From NCBI GenBank assembly GCA_910578425.1, contig CAJTQX010000024.1:1-37457 (forward strand): 37,457 nucleotides of DNA, in the 5' to 3' direction. Within the stretch, counting starts at the first letter, position 1. Each line of letters begins with the position of its first letter. Positions 1-9,801 of the stretch are shown in pieces. This DNA comes from an uncultured Anaerotignum sp. (lineage in GTDB: Bacteria > Bacillota > Clostridia > Lachnospirales > Anaerotignaceae). Both the position numbers and the translations under genes were made by a program. The notes below the pieces were generated by a model. The model did no database searches. It saw only the letters and a program-made list of their open reading frames with translations, and was not told the origin of the DNA.

Positions 1-31
1 AGGCGTGTGCAGACACTTGTGACGACACTGC

Positions 32-3000
32 CTAAAACAGCGTCAACTGATTGGTTTCGGGAATTCCATCCAAAACGCCGTTTTCTTTCAGCAGTTCTAT
101 CAGGGAACGACCCAGCGTGGTACGTTCCTTGAGCTCTTCGAGTGTCTTGAATTCCCCGTCTTTCCTTCCTTCCACAATGCTCTGCGCCGCATTTACGCCC
201 AGACCTTGCAGGGAATTAAACGGCGGTATCAGGCCATCCGGCGTTACGATGAACTTTTTTGCATCTGACCGATACAGGTCAATCGGGAGGAATTGAAATC
301 CTCTTGCGTAAAATTCCACAATGATCTCCAAAACAGTCAGCTTATTTTTGTCCTTCGCCGTAGCTTCCTGCCCTTTTGCATGGATTTCCTTTATTGCCTC
401 TTTTGCCGTTTCTACTCCTTTACACATGCAGGAATAATCAAAATCATCACACGCGCGCACAGTGAAATATGTCGCATAATATGCTTCCGGATAATTGATT
501 TTGAAATAAGCAATCCGAAATGCCATCATTACATAAGCTGCGGCATGTGCTTTCGGAAACATATACTTGATTTTCTGGCAGGATTCAATATACCAGTCAG
601 GCACATTGCAAGCCTTCATATCGGCAATATCTTCTTCTGTCAGCCCTTTGCCCTTCCTCACTTTTTCCATAATTTTGAAAGATTTCTTTTTTTCCACGCC
701 TTTGTTGATCAAATAAATCATAATACTGTCACGCGTGGAAATCGTTTCTTTCAATGTGATTGTACCATTTTCAATCAACGTCTGCGCATTTCCAAGCCAA
801 ACGTCTGTACCGTGGGAAAGACCTGAAATCCGCAGCAAGTCTGCAAATGTTTTCGGTTTTGTATCCAGCAGCATCCCCCGCACAAACTTTGTGCCAAACT
901 CCGGAATGCCAAGCGTTCCCGTTTTGCAGCCAATTTCCTCTGCCGTTACCCCCAACGCCGCCGGAGATTCAAATAATGACATCGTTTCCGGATCGCCCAG
1001 CGGAACAGTCTGCGGATTCACACCTGTCAGGTCATACAGCATGCGAATGACTGTCGGGTCATCGTGTCCAAGCAGGTCGAGCTTGAGCAAACGTCCGCTG
1101 ATGGAATGGTAATCAAAATGCGTCGTTGTAATCGTGGAATTTACATCATTCGCAGGCCGCTGAATCGGGCAAAATTCGTAAATATTGTGGTCACTCGGAA
1201 CAACCATCAGTCCGCCGGGGTGCTGCCCCGTGGTACGTTTAACTCCTGTGCAGCCATCCACAAGACGATTGATTTCCGCATTATGCACCGTAATATCCCG
1301 TTCCGTAAAATATTTTTTCACAAAGCCGTAAGCCGTTTTATCCGCAAGCGTGCCAATCGTGCCAGCCTTGAATACATGACCCGTTCCGAAAAGTTCCTCG
1401 GTATACGCATGTGCTGTCTGTTGATATTCACCGGAGAAATTCAGATCAATATCGGGTTCTTTGTCACCTTCAAAGCCCAAAAAAGTCTGGAACGGAATGT
1501 CATGCCCATCTTTATGCAGCATTGTACCGCAAACAGGGCAAACCTTATCCGGCATATCACAGCCGCTCGCCTCTTCCATAGCATATTTTTTTACGGTTTC
1601 AGATTCAAAATCCGAATATTTGCAATTCGGACAGATATAATGCGGAGGCAAAGAGTTTACCTCTGTAATGCCTGCCATATTTGCCGCGAAAGAAGAACCT
1701 ACCGAGCCTCTTGAACCGACCAGATAGCCGTCCGCAACCGATTTCCAAACCAGTTTCTGCGCAATGATATACAATACGGCATACCCATTGCTGATAATAG
1801 AGTTTAACTCCGTTTCCAGCCGTTCCTGCACGATTTCCGGCAAAGGATTCCCATAGATGGAATACGCCTTTTCCATGCAGATTTCCCGAAGTTCTTCGTC
1901 CGCACCCTCAATTTTGGGCGGGAACGTTTCGTCTGGGATGGGCTTTATCTTTTCAATCCTGTCAGCAATCAGGTTCGTATTTGTTATAACGACCTCCCTT
2001 GCCTTTTCCGCGCCCAGATATTCAAATTCTCTGAGCATTTCGTCCGTTGTACGAAGGAACAGCGGCGGCTGTTGGTCGCTGTCAGAAAACCCTTCTGCTG
2101 CCATAATGATTTTTCGGAACGCGGAATCTGCCGGATCAATAAAATGTACATCACACGTTGCAACAACTGGCTTGCCATATTTTTCGCCCAATTCCACAAT
2201 TTTCCGGTTAATGTTCCGAATGTCCTCCATAGAATGGATATTTTCCACCTTTGGGGAATTTATCATAAACTGATTATTTCCCAATGGCTGTATTTCCAGA
2301 TAATCATAAAAATTTACAAGCTCCTCAATTACCGGTTCCGGTTTCCCTTCCAGCAGCGCACGGTAAAGCTCTCCCGCTTCGCACGCACTGCCCAAAATCA
2401 ACCCTTCTCTTAGACGAAGCAGCTCGCTTTTCGGTATCCTCGGCCTGCGAAAAAAATATTCGATATGCGCCAGAGAAACCAGTTCGTAAAGATTCCGCAA
2501 TCCCGTATAATTCTGTACTAAAATAATGGCATGGTGCGCTTTCAGTTTTTTATAATTCACCGTCTGGCTGGCAAGCACATTGATCTCATCTACATAAAAA
2601 ATCTTTTTTTCCACCAGCATATCCACAAAATGCAGGAACACCTCTGCCGTTGCCTCCGCATCGTTTACCGCGCGGTGATGCCCTTTCAGACTGACGCCAA
2701 GATAGTCACAGACAATATCCAGCTTATGTTTTTTCAGATCCTGCAGCAACGCCCGCGAAAGCCCCAGCGTATCCAGCACAGTATTTTTCACTTCTACACC
2801 GCAGCGCAGCTTTGCGTTATGCCGGATGAATCCCATATCAAAGCTGGCATTATGTGCCACCATCACTGCGTCGCCGCAGAACGCCAGAAATTCCGGCAGA
2901 AGCGTTTCAATTTTAGGCGCGTCTGCTACCATTTCGTCCGTTATACCTGTCAGGGTTGTAATCTCAGCAGGAATCGGGCGTTCCGGATTGACAAAACTGC

Positions 3001-4357
3001 TGAACCGTTCTACGATTTTGCCGTCTTTGATCTTGACTGCGCCAATTTCCGTAATTCGCTCTGCTTCCCAGGAAAGTCCTGTAGTTTCAATATCAAATAC
3101 GACAAATACATCATCCAGCGTCTGGCCTCTCGGCATTGTGACAACGCTCCCAAGATCATCAATCAGGTATGCCTCCACGCCGTAAATCACTTTCAAGTCT
3201 GATTTCCCGATGGCGTTCATTGCGTCCGGAAATGCCTGCACAACGCCATGGTCGGTAATGGCAATCGCTTTATGTCCCCAGTCGATTGCGCGCTGGATAT
3301 ATTTTTTCACTGGCGTTACCCCGTCCATACTGCTCATCTGCGTATGCAGATGCAGTTCGACACGCTTTTCCTCCGCCGTATCCATACGGGGCGCAGGCGG
3401 CTGCCCAAGCATGATATTTTTTGCCATAAGGTTGATTTCTTTGGAATATTTATCAAACTGCACTTCACCCTGTACGCGCAGATACACACCTTTTTTCAGC
3501 TTTTCATTCATTTCTCCGTCAAAGATATTCTTTTTTACAAAGAATTTCACTGTCGTTGAATCGCTCAGATCCGTCATATCAAAGGATACGATATACTTGT
3601 CCCCTTTGATTTCGCGCGATTCCACATTGAAAATATTTCCTTCAATCGTTACATTTTCTCCAACGATTTTCGTATCCACAATTTTAGAAACCGACCCACT
3701 GCATTCTTTGCCAAACAAAACACCTTTCGGAAAGGAAGGAACGGCATTGCCGGCAGCAACGTTTTCCCCTCTGGGTGGAACCGGTGCAGTCACAATCTGT
3801 CGGAGGAGCTCCTCCGTTTTGCTTTCCCGTTCTTTTTCCAGCCGTTCCCGTTCTTCCGCAGAGGAAAGCGTATTTTTGAACTGTATCAAAAGCTGCTGTC
3901 CGGTTTCTTCAAAAATCATATGGCTCAGTTCCTCGTCCAGTTTTTTTCGCGCAAGATAATACGCCATATTGTTTTTTACAAAAATCAGCATTTTTCCGTC
4001 CTGAACTTTCCATTCTGCGTCAGCAATAATTCCCGCACAGACCTTGCTTTTTTTTGCAGAAAACTGTCGAATCGTATCCCAATAAGTTTCCGCAAGGAAT
4101 TCAGGGGCGTCCTCCGGCAGATCATACACTGCGGCTACCTCTACACTATGGATGCCAGGCAGATTCCGCAGCAGTTCCTCCCGCAAAGCGTCCCATTTAT
4201 CTAAAGGAATCAGGCGCGGCGCGGAAATTTTCATACTGACCATATGTTCTTTTTTATGTATCGCCAATTTTTGGACAATGCTCTCCCGAAAAGCCTCCTG
4301 CACACTGGCAGAAAGAGAGATTTTCTGAAAAACACTTTGAAATGTCTGCGCCGTCAT
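32..4357 (-). CDS. polC: DNA polymerase III alpha subunit, PolC type
   Basis: This is the replicative DNA polymerase of low-G+C Firmicutes, which carries its own proofreading exonuclease. The 1441 residues match the usual PolC length (about 1440). Visible in order are an N-terminal region, an OB fold near 225-318, a PHP domain starting at HLHT (336-339) with TDHG (368-371), and an inserted DEDDh exonuclease at about 415-580. The exonuclease shows DIETTG (422-427), HNASFD (502-507) and HHRAVND (560-566). The polymerase core has a cysteine cluster (C909, C912, C940, C943) that fits the PolC zinc site, and catalytic acids D969 and D971 in PDIDLNFSG plus D1094 in LKLDLLG. The ATG follows a GGAGGAAG ribosome site. 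It is the last gene of the pyrH-to-polC operon and starts 21 bases after ispG ends. No domain looks broken. Confidence 0.98.
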   Translation of the reverse strand: MTAQTFQSVFQKISLSASVQEAFRESIVQKLAIHKKEHMVSMKISAPRLIPLDKWDALREELLRNLPGIHSVEVAAVYDLPEDAPEFLAETYWDTIRQFSAKKSKVCAGIIADAEWKVQDGKMLIFVKNNMAYYLARKKLDEELSHMIFEETGQQLLIQFKNTLSSAEERERLEKERESKTEELLRQIVTAPVPPRGENVAAGNAVPSFPKGVLFGKECSGSVSKIVDTKIVGENVTIEGNIFNVESREIKGDKYIVSFDMTDLSDSTTVKFFVKKNIFDGEMNEKLKKGVYLRVQGEVQFDKYSKEINLMAKNIMLGQPPAPRMDTAEEKRVELHLHTQMSSMDGVTPVKKYIQRAIDWGHKAIAITDHGVVQAFPDAMNAIGKSDLKVIYGVEAYLIDDLGSVVTMPRGQTLDDVFVVFDIETTGLSWEAERITEIGAVKIKDGKIVERFSSFVNPERPIPAEITTLTGITDEMVADAPKIETLLPEFLAFCGDAVMVAHNASFDMGFIRHNAKLRCGVEVKNTVLDTLGLSRALLQDLKKHKLDIVCDYLGVSLKGHHRAVNDAEATAEVFLHFVDMLVEKKIFYVDEINVLASQTVNYKKLKAHHAIILVQNYTGLRNLYELVSLAHIEYFFRRPRIPKSELLRLREGLILGSACEAGELYRALLEGKPEPVIEELVNFYDYLEIQPLGNNQFMINSPKVENIHSMEDIRNINRKIVELGEKYGKPVVATCDVHFIDPADSAFRKIIMAAEGFSDSDQQPPLFLRTTDEMLREFEYLGAEKAREVVITNTNLIADRIEKIKPIPDETFPPKIEGADEELREICMEKAYSIYGNPLPEIVQERLETELNSIISNGYAVLYIIAQKLVWKSVADGYLVGSRGSVGSSFAANMAGITEVNSLPPHYICPNCKYSDFESETVKKYAMEEASGCDMPDKVCPVCGTMLHKDGHDIPFQTFLGFEGDKEPDIDLNFSGEYQQTAHAYTEELFGTGHVFKAGTIGTLADKTAYGFVKKYFTERDITVHNAEINRLVDGCTGVKRTTGQHPGGLMVVPSDHNIYEFCPIQRPANDVNSTITTTHFDYHSISGRLLKLDLLGHDDPTVIRMLYDLTGVNPQTVPLGDPETMSLFESPAALGVTAEEIGCKTGTLGIPEFGTKFVRGMLLDTKPKTFADLLRISGLSHGTDVWLGNAQTLIENGTITLKETISTRDSIMIYLINKGVEKKKSFKIMEKVRKGKGLTEEDIADMKACNVPDWYIESCQKIKYMFPKAHAAAYVMMAFRIAYFKINYPEAYYATYFTVRACDDFDYSCMCKGVETAKEAIKEIHAKGQEATAKDKNKLTVLEIIVEFYARGFQFLPIDLYRSDAKKFIVTPDGLIPPFNSLQGLGVNAAQSIVEGRKDGEFKTLEELKERTTLGRSLIELLKENGVLDGIPETNQLTLF

Positions 4358-4378
4358 TTTCTTCCTCCCTCATTTTGT

Positions 4379-5428
4379 TCAAAGCTTGCCGATCTCCTGC
4401 ATCAGAGCGTCCACCAGCTCCGCCTCAGGCACTTTCCGGATGATTTCGCCCTTTTGGAACAGCAGACCGACACCCTTTCCGCCGGCAATGCCAACATCTG
4501 CATCTCGTGCCTCTCCGGGGCCATTTACCACACACCCCATTACAGCCACCTTGATATTTTTCTGTATTCCTTGACAACGCCGTTCTACTTCATTTGCAAT
4601 CGAAATCAAATCAATCTGCGTTCGCCCGCAGGTCGGACAGGAAACAAGCTCCGGTCCAAATTTCCGCAGTCCAAGGCTTTTCAATATTTCCTTTGCCGCA
4701 CGTATTTCCTCCACAGGATCACCTGTGAGAGAAACGCGTATAGTATCGCCAATTCCCATTGCCAAAATCGCACCGATACCAACTGCGGACTTTACAGTGC
4801 CAACATATGGCGTCCCCGCCTCTGTGATCCCTACATGGATAGGATAAGGAATTGCCGCCGAAAGCAGACGGTATGCCTCTATGGAAAACGGTACATCTGA
4901 TGCTTTAATAGATACTACAATATCATAAAATTCATATTTTTCCAATATGCGGACATGCTTCAGCGCGCTTTCTACCAGCCCTGCCGGTGTAACGCCGCCA
5001 TATTTTTCCAGAAGCTCTTTTTCCAAAGATCCACTGTTTACACCAATACGAATTGGAATTTTCTTTTCCTTTGCCATTGTAACAACCTGACGGATACGCT
5101 CCTCATCTCCGATATTGCCCGGGTTGATGCGTACCTTGTCAATGCCAAGCTCCATCACCCGCAATGCAAGACGATAATCAAAATGTATGTCTGCTGCCAG
5201 TGGGATATGGATTTTCTTTTTGATTTCGCCAATCGCGTCTGCCGCTGCCATATCCGGCACAGCGACCCGCACCAATTCACAGCCTGCATTTTCCAAAGCT
5301 AAAATCTGTGTCACAGTCGCTTCAATGTCCCTGGTATCCGTATTACACATGGATTGTATGCAAACAGGCTGTCCGCCGCCAATCCTCAGGTTTCCTATTT
5401 TTATTTCCCTTGTTTTTTTCCTCTCCAA
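4379..5428 (-). CDS. ispG: 4-hydroxy-3-methylbut-2-enyl diphosphate synthase (flavodoxin/ferredoxin), IspG/GcpE
   Basis: IspG converts methylerythritol cyclodiphosphate to HMBPP, the penultimate step of the MEP isoprenoid pathway, using a [4Fe-4S] cluster. The TIM-barrel N-terminal half holds IRINPGN-like and AGTPYVGTVKS-type motifs. The C-terminal half has the cluster ligands C264 and C267 (CPTCGR) and C299 with E306 (GCVVNGPGEA). The frame stays open to a TTG at 5464. I prefer the TTG at 5428, because AGGGTG lies six bases upstream and the product (349 residues) then starts MERKKT, as family members do; the longer start would add 12 residues. It sits between rseP and polC. Function is secure; the start codon is not certain. 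Confidence 0.95.
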   Translation of the reverse strand: MERKKTREIKIGNLRIGGGQPVCIQSMCNTDTRDIEATVTQILALENAGCELVRVAVPDMAAADAIGEIKKKIHIPLAADIHFDYRLALRVMELGIDKVRINPGNIGDEERIRQVVTMAKEKKIPIRIGVNSGSLEKELLEKYGGVTPAGLVESALKHVRILEKYEFYDIVVSIKASDVPFSIEAYRLLSAAIPYPIHVGITEAGTPYVGTVKSAVGIGAILAMGIGDTIRVSLTGDPVEEIRAAKEILKSLGLRKFGPELVSCPTCGRTQIDLISIANEVERRCQGIQKNIKVAVMGCVVNGPGEARDADVGIAGGKGVGLLFQKGEIIRKVPEAELVDALMQEIGKL

Positions 5429-5500
5429 AGCTCTCACCCTTTGTCCATTCTGCAAAACACCCAAAGCGGAAGAGCAAACCGCCCTTCCGTCAGTGCCGCA

Positions 5501-6577
5501 TTATTTTACGAATATTTTTATAATATCCCCGTAAATCACAAACACCATCAGCAGCATCAGAAACATGAAGCCCACAAACTGAAGCTTTCCTTCCGTTTCC
5601 AAATTCATTGGTTTCCGCCGTACAATTTCAATCAACAGAAAAAGGATCTTTCCGCCATCCAGCCCTGGAATCGGGAACAGATTCAGTACACCCAGGTTCG
5701 CCCCCAGTATTGCTCCAATATAAACCACATTTTGGATCGCTGCTTTCAGGCTGTATTCCAGTCCGGCTTCGTAGCCGTCCCCTACCATTTTGAAAATGGT
5801 AATCGGTCCGCCAAATTCATCTTGAGATGCTGTAAATGTAAATACCTTCACCAGCCCCTGTGCCGTCATCTTAATATAGTTCAGCATGGAATAATAGCTG
5901 TAATATGCTGTATCCACAAAACCTGCATCTTTATAGCCTTCTGTGGGTTCCGCAAGCAGGCCTGTGTAAATTTCCGGCGAAAAGCCAATCAAAAAAGTCT
6001 GCCTCTCCTCGTTATATTGGGGCGTCAGTTCATAGTAAAGCAATTTGCCGTCCCGCAGTATTTCCAGTTCAATTGGCCTGCCGCCATTTTGATACAAAAT
6101 ATTTTGCAGTTCATCATAAATATGGATGCGCTGGTTATTTATGCGCCTGATTTCATCGCCTGCCTGTAGTCCGGCGGCCTGTGCGGGAGAGTTTTCCAAA
6201 ACGATTCTTATTTCCGGTTTTGCAATATAACTGGTACAGGCCAGCCCAAAAAGCATCACGAAAGCCAGCAGGAAATTCATAAACGGTCCTGCTGCCATTA
6301 CTGCCAGCCGTACGCCAGCTGACTTATTCAAAAAAGAATTCGGACCAATTTCCCCCTCATCTGTTTCGCCTTCCATACGGCAAAAACCACCTAAAGGAAA
6401 CGCTCGGATACTGTATTCCGTATCGCCCTTCATCCTGGAAAAAATCTTCGGTCCCATGCCTACCGCAAATTCCTGTACCCATATCCCGCTTTTTTTGGCT
6501 ACGATAAAATGCCCAAATTCATGGGCAATCACCAGTACGCCGATTAAAATGATTGTAACAATCAAAGAGGAAACCAT
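5501..6577 (-). CDS. rseP: RIP metalloprotease RseP/RasP (site-2 protease)
   Basis: This membrane-embedded zinc protease cuts transmembrane anti-sigma factors, signal-peptide remnants and similar substrates inside the membrane. The 358-residue protein has the HEFGH zinc motif at residues 19-23 in its first hydrophobic segment, followed by the cytoplasmic loop typical of the family. A PDZ domain follows with an AAGLQAGDEI-type ligand loop, and near residue 300 is the second conserved motif, NLFPIPGLDGG, which supplies the aspartate ligand. Several hydrophobic segments lie at both ends. The ATG follows AAGGGAGGG. It starts 18 bases after dxr ends, and the dxr-rseP-ispG order is common in Firmicutes. 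Its substrate here cannot be seen. Confidence 0.96.
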   Translation of the reverse strand: MVSSLIVTIILIGVLVIAHEFGHFIVAKKSGIWVQEFAVGMGPKIFSRMKGDTEYSIRAFPLGGFCRMEGETDEGEIGPNSFLNKSAGVRLAVMAAGPFMNFLLAFVMLFGLACTSYIAKPEIRIVLENSPAQAAGLQAGDEIRRINNQRIHIYDELQNILYQNGGRPIELEILRDGKLLYYELTPQYNEERQTFLIGFSPEIYTGLLAEPTEGYKDAGFVDTAYYSYYSMLNYIKMTAQGLVKVFTFTASQDEFGGPITIFKMVGDGYEAGLEYSLKAAIQNVVYIGAILGANLGVLNLFPIPGLDGGKILFLLIEIVRRKPMNLETEGKLQFVGFMFLMLLMVFVIYGDIIKIFVK

Positions 6578-6595
6578 ATTACCCTCCCTTATTTG

Positions 6596-7741
6596 TCAGA
6601 ATACAAATTTTGACGCATAGGCTTTTGCCCAGGCATCTGCCTCCAACAAATCTTCCAATGTATATTCATATTTGACAGTATATGCGTTCATAACGCTTTC
6701 TATCAGTATTGGAATCTGCAAAAAAGAAATCTCGCCTTCCAGAAAACGCGCAACCGCCACTTCATTCGCGCCGTTCAACACAGCGGGCAGTGTCCCGCCT
6801 GTTTCCAAAGCCTGATACGCCAGAGCCAGGCAACGGAACGTTTCCTTGTCCGGTTTTTCAAATGTCAATGTGTTCCGCGCAAAAAAATCAATTTTCGGAA
6901 AAGAGTTTTTCAGCCTTTGGGGATACGTCAGGGCATACTGTATCGGCACCCGCATATCCGGCTCGCCCATTTGTGCAATAACAGCACCATCTTCATATTC
7001 CACAGCGGAGTGAATAATGCTCTGCGGATGCACCAAAACCTCAATCTGATCTGTTTCCACGCCGAACAGCCATTTTGCTTCCATCACTTCCAGCCCTTTA
7101 TTCATCAGTGTTGCGGAGTCTATGGTAATTTTCTTTCCCATAGACCAATTAGGGTGGCGCAGCGCGTCCTTCGCCGTTATAGCCTGCAGGTCTTCCCGCT
7201 TTTTCCCGCGAAACGGTCCGCCGGACGCAGTCAGCAGGATACGCCGGACAGCGTTCCCTTCATTTCCTTGCAGAGACTGGAAAATCGCAGAATGTTCGCT
7301 GTCCACAGGATAAATAGAAACACCGTTCTGCCGCACAAGATCCATCACAAGCTGCCCTGCGGAAACAAGCGTTTCCTTATTTGCCAGTGCGATATCCTTT
7401 CCAGCGGCTATCGCGGCAAAAGTCGGCTCCAGTCCAACATTCCCAACAACAGACGTGACAACAGTCTGCACGCCGTCCAGCGTTGCTGCCGCTTTTAGCC
7501 CATCCATACCGGCGCATATCCTGATATCTGTATCTGCAAGCCTGCTTTTCAACAGCTCCGCTTTTTTTTCATCCATTACTGCCACAAGCTCTGGTCGGAA
7601 TTTTCGAGTCTGTTTTTCCAGCAGGTCAATATTCTGGTTACCGGAAATCGCCGCAACGCGAATGTTGCCGAGCTCCTCCGCAACCTCAAGCGTTTGCGTA
7701 CCGATAGAGCCTGTTGAGCCAAGTACTGCAATCGTCTTCAT
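6596..7741 (-). CDS. dxr: 1-deoxy-D-xylulose 5-phosphate reductoisomerase
   Basis: Dxr makes 2-C-methyl-D-erythritol 4-phosphate from DXP with NADPH, the committed step of the MEP pathway. The 381-residue protein opens with a Rossmann motif GSTGSIGTQTLEV (8-20). It continues with the metal and substrate region around the PVDSEHSAIFQ motif and with SATLMNKGLEVMEA, both family hallmarks, and has the helical C-terminal domain. Length is normal. The ribosome site AGAGGTGG overlaps the end of cdsA, so the two genes are tightly spaced. Together with ispG in this operon and ispD at 31692, three MEP-pathway enzymes are encoded in the window. Confidence 0.97.
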   Translation of the reverse strand: MKTIAVLGSTGSIGTQTLEVAEELGNIRVAAISGNQNIDLLEKQTRKFRPELVAVMDEKKAELLKSRLADTDIRICAGMDGLKAAATLDGVQTVVTSVVGNVGLEPTFAAIAAGKDIALANKETLVSAGQLVMDLVRQNGVSIYPVDSEHSAIFQSLQGNEGNAVRRILLTASGGPFRGKKREDLQAITAKDALRHPNWSMGKKITIDSATLMNKGLEVMEAKWLFGVETDQIEVLVHPQSIIHSAVEYEDGAVIAQMGEPDMRVPIQYALTYPQRLKNSFPKIDFFARNTLTFEKPDKETFRCLALAYQALETGGTLPAVLNGANEVAVARFLEGEISFLQIPILIESVMNAYTVKYEYTLEDLLEADAWAKAYASKFVF

Positions 7742-7753
7742 GTATTTCCACCT

Positions 7754-8575
7754 CTAGTTCGGCTTAATTTCTATTAAAAAAATCATGATGTAATATACTG
7801 CCGGAGCTGTCAGAATCACGCTGTCAAAACGGTCAAGCACACCTCCATGCCCTGGTATCAGCTTACCGAAATCCTTTATGCCCGTCAGACGTTTCATTGC
7901 GGAAGCGGCCAAATCACCAATCTGTGCCAGAAAAGACCCGAAAAAGCCTGTCAAACCGCAAAGCAGCAGGATGTTTACGCCCTCCAGTACATAGTACCGG
8001 CTGATCCACAATCCGTATGCCAATGCAAGAAGCGTTGCAGTCAAAATACCGCCAACAGAGCCTTCTATTGTTTTTTTGGGACTGAGGGCAGGCACCAGTT
8101 TATGCCTGCCAAATGTCACTCCTGCAAAATACGCGCCTGTATCACAGCCAAACGCCGCAATAAACGCCAGCCACACAAACAGTTTGCCATAGGTATACTC
8201 CCGTATCAAATATACATGAGAGAGCAGAAAAAACGCATAAAAAAAGCCAAAAAAGCCTGTCATTCCCTCCAAAGCGTTCGTTCTTCCATAGCAAACTACC
8301 GTATATATCAGCAGTATAACCAGAAAAATGGATACAAAAATATTAAAATAATTGTTCCCATTTATGATCTGCTCCAAAAACACCGCATAAAAAATGGCGA
8401 AAGCATATCCAATCATATGCAGCCCCTTGTTTTCCCTGGAAAATGCATGATAAAATTCATGCATACCAATCAGCCCCAGAATGCCCACAGCCGCTTTCAG
8501 CCAGATACCCCCGCTGACAACAACAAAAATCAAAAGCGGAAGCAAAAAGACTCCGGAAAGGATTCTTGTTTTCAT
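7754..8575 (-). CDS. cdsA: Phosphatidate cytidylyltransferase CdsA
   Basis: CdsA is an integral membrane enzyme that makes CDP-diacylglycerol from phosphatidate and CTP for phospholipid synthesis. The 273-residue protein is a run of hydrophobic segments with the CDP-diglyceride synthetase signature at about 225-252 (SAMKRLTGIKDFGK, then HGGVLDR). The frame is open to 8632, but I place the start at the ATG at 8575. An AAGGAGG stands five bases upstream of it, and the product then begins MKTRILSG like relatives. This leaves 16 bases after uppS. The uppS-cdsA-dxr order is a classic envelope and isoprenoid arrangement. Confidence 0.96.
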   Translation of the reverse strand: MKTRILSGVFLLPLLIFVVVSGGIWLKAAVGILGLIGMHEFYHAFSRENKGLHMIGYAFAIFYAVFLEQIINGNNYFNIFVSIFLVILLIYTVVCYGRTNALEGMTGFFGFFYAFFLLSHVYLIREYTYGKLFVWLAFIAAFGCDTGAYFAGVTFGRHKLVPALSPKKTIEGSVGGILTATLLALAYGLWISRYYVLEGVNILLLCGLTGFFGSFLAQIGDLAASAMKRLTGIKDFGKLIPGHGGVLDRFDSVILTAPAVYYIMIFLIEIKPN

Positions 8576-8591
8576 ACGCCAATCCTCCTTT

Positions 8592-9332
8592 TTATCTTCC
8601 GCCAAAGCGGCGTTCTCTGTTCTGGTAAGCAAAAATAGCTTTTTCCAGCTCCGTCTTTGTGAAATCTGGCCAGAGCGTATCGCAGAAATAAAATTCGGAA
8701 TAAGCTGACTGCCAAAGCAGAAAATTGCTGATTCTCTCCTCGCCGCTGGTGCGGATGACCAGTTCAGGGTCAGGCGTCCCAGCCGTATCCAGATATCCAG
8801 CGATGCAGTCCTCTGTCATTTCTTCCGGCAAAAGCCGCCCTTCCGCAGCCTCCTGTGCTATTTTTGTCATTGCCCGACGCAGTTCATCTCTTCCACCGTA
8901 GTTCAACGCAATATGAACAAATAGTCCTGTTTTTTCCATAGAAAGCTGTTCGATTTCGATTATCTGCTTCTGAATATCTGCGTCTAAGCGGCGGATATCT
9001 CCTATCACGTCCATCCGCACATCATCTTTGATAAATTTTTTGAAATAATTCTTCAAATACTGGCGCAGCAAATTCATGATCGCATCCACTTCCTCCTGGG
9101 AGCGTTTCCAGTTTTCCGTCGAAAAAGCGTATACCGTCAGGTGTTCAAGACCCAGTTCGCGCGCTGCGGAAATGATTTTTTCCAGCGTTTCCGCGCCAGC
9201 CTTATGTCCTGCCTTCCGCGGCAGTCCTCTTTTTTTTGCCCACCTGCCATTGCCATCCATGATGATTGCAATATGCTTCGGCATTTTTTCCGCTGACAGC
9301 GGAAATCTGCCGGCATCTTTTTCCAAAGCCAT
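8592..9332 (-). CDS. uppS: Isoprenyl transferase, undecaprenyl diphosphate synthase UppS
   Basis: UppS condenses IPP onto farnesyl diphosphate in cis to make the C55 lipid carrier for peptidoglycan. The 246-residue protein shows the family motif IIMDGNGRWAKKRG with D26, N28 and R30, a YAFSTENWKR motif, and the C-terminal DPELVIRTSGE and WPDF motifs. The ATG at 9332 follows GGGAGGAA, whereas the upstream extension to 9422 has no family resemblance and runs into the DUF2200 remnant. The leader between frr and uppS is unusually long (about 500 bases) because of that remnant. Confidence 0.97.
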   Translation of the reverse strand: MALEKDAGRFPLSAEKMPKHIAIIMDGNGRWAKKRGLPRKAGHKAGAETLEKIISAARELGLEHLTVYAFSTENWKRSQEEVDAIMNLLRQYLKNYFKKFIKDDVRMDVIGDIRRLDADIQKQIIEIEQLSMEKTGLFVHIALNYGGRDELRRAMTKIAQEAAEGRLLPEEMTEDCIAGYLDTAGTPDPELVIRTSGEERISNFLLWQSAYSEFYFCDTLWPDFTKTELEKAIFAYQNRERRFGGR

Positions 9333-9402
9333 AGTTTCCTCCCAAATCAACCCATTCTCTTTATTCCGTCTGTCAGCCCTGCAAGCCTTTGCATGAAACG
9401 CT

Positions 9403-9750
9403 TTAGTTCCGCAGTATAGCATTCATTAGCTTTCCTTTTGCGAGCTCATCCGGCAGCTTGTCCGGATAACGAAACTCGCGCATAAGAGGATCTTCCATTT
9501 TCTCCACCTTTGCGCCGCATACACTGCTTTTTATGAAAAACCTGTTTTCATTCAGGTCAGGAGCATTACGAAAAAATCACCCTAAGAAATGCCTTTTCCC
9601 GGCATTTTGTCCAGTTCCGTCTGGGAATATCCCGTCAGCCAGCATATTTATCTCATCTGCTTCCGCTTTTGTCCTGCCTTTTTTCACAGCCTTATTGACA
9701 AGACAACCATAAATCTTATCAAAACTCAATTGAATAGTTTTGCCGGATGC
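9403..9750 (-). pseudogene. Decayed DUF2200-family gene
   Basis: Translating the minus strand in three frames rebuilds most of a small protein that I recognise as DUF2200 (function unknown). One frame gives SFDKIYGCLVNKAVKKGRTK and continues with AEADEI. An extra base near 9645-9648 then shifts to a frame reading WLTGYSQTELDKMPGK. A TAG at 9582-9584 interrupts it where relatives have a tyrosine. One T is missing from the T run at 9571-9576, after which the third frame reads RNAPDLNENR, VCGAKVE, EDPLMREFRY and DELAKGK to a proper stop at 9403. The N-terminus is also lost, with a TAA at 9751-9753. Three separate lesions plus the lost start argue against sequencing error. The last part (from 9498) has an AAGGTGGAG and ATG and could in theory still give a 31-residue peptide. 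Family assignment rests on memory of the consensus. Confidence 0.85.
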
Positions 9751-9801
9751 TTAGAACGACGGGGAACACAGGCTTTTATTTCCCATGTCCCCCGGCTTTG
9801 C

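Noticed and set aside
293..3959. Several long plus-strand frames opposite polC
   Set aside because: All lie within the conserved PolC domains on the other strand and lack ribosome sites and family motifs.
9403..9498. Stand-alone 31-residue gene before uppS
   Set aside because: It has a ribosome site and stop, but its sequence continues in phase upstream as the C-terminal end of the decayed DUF2200 gene, so it is described as part of that pseudogene.
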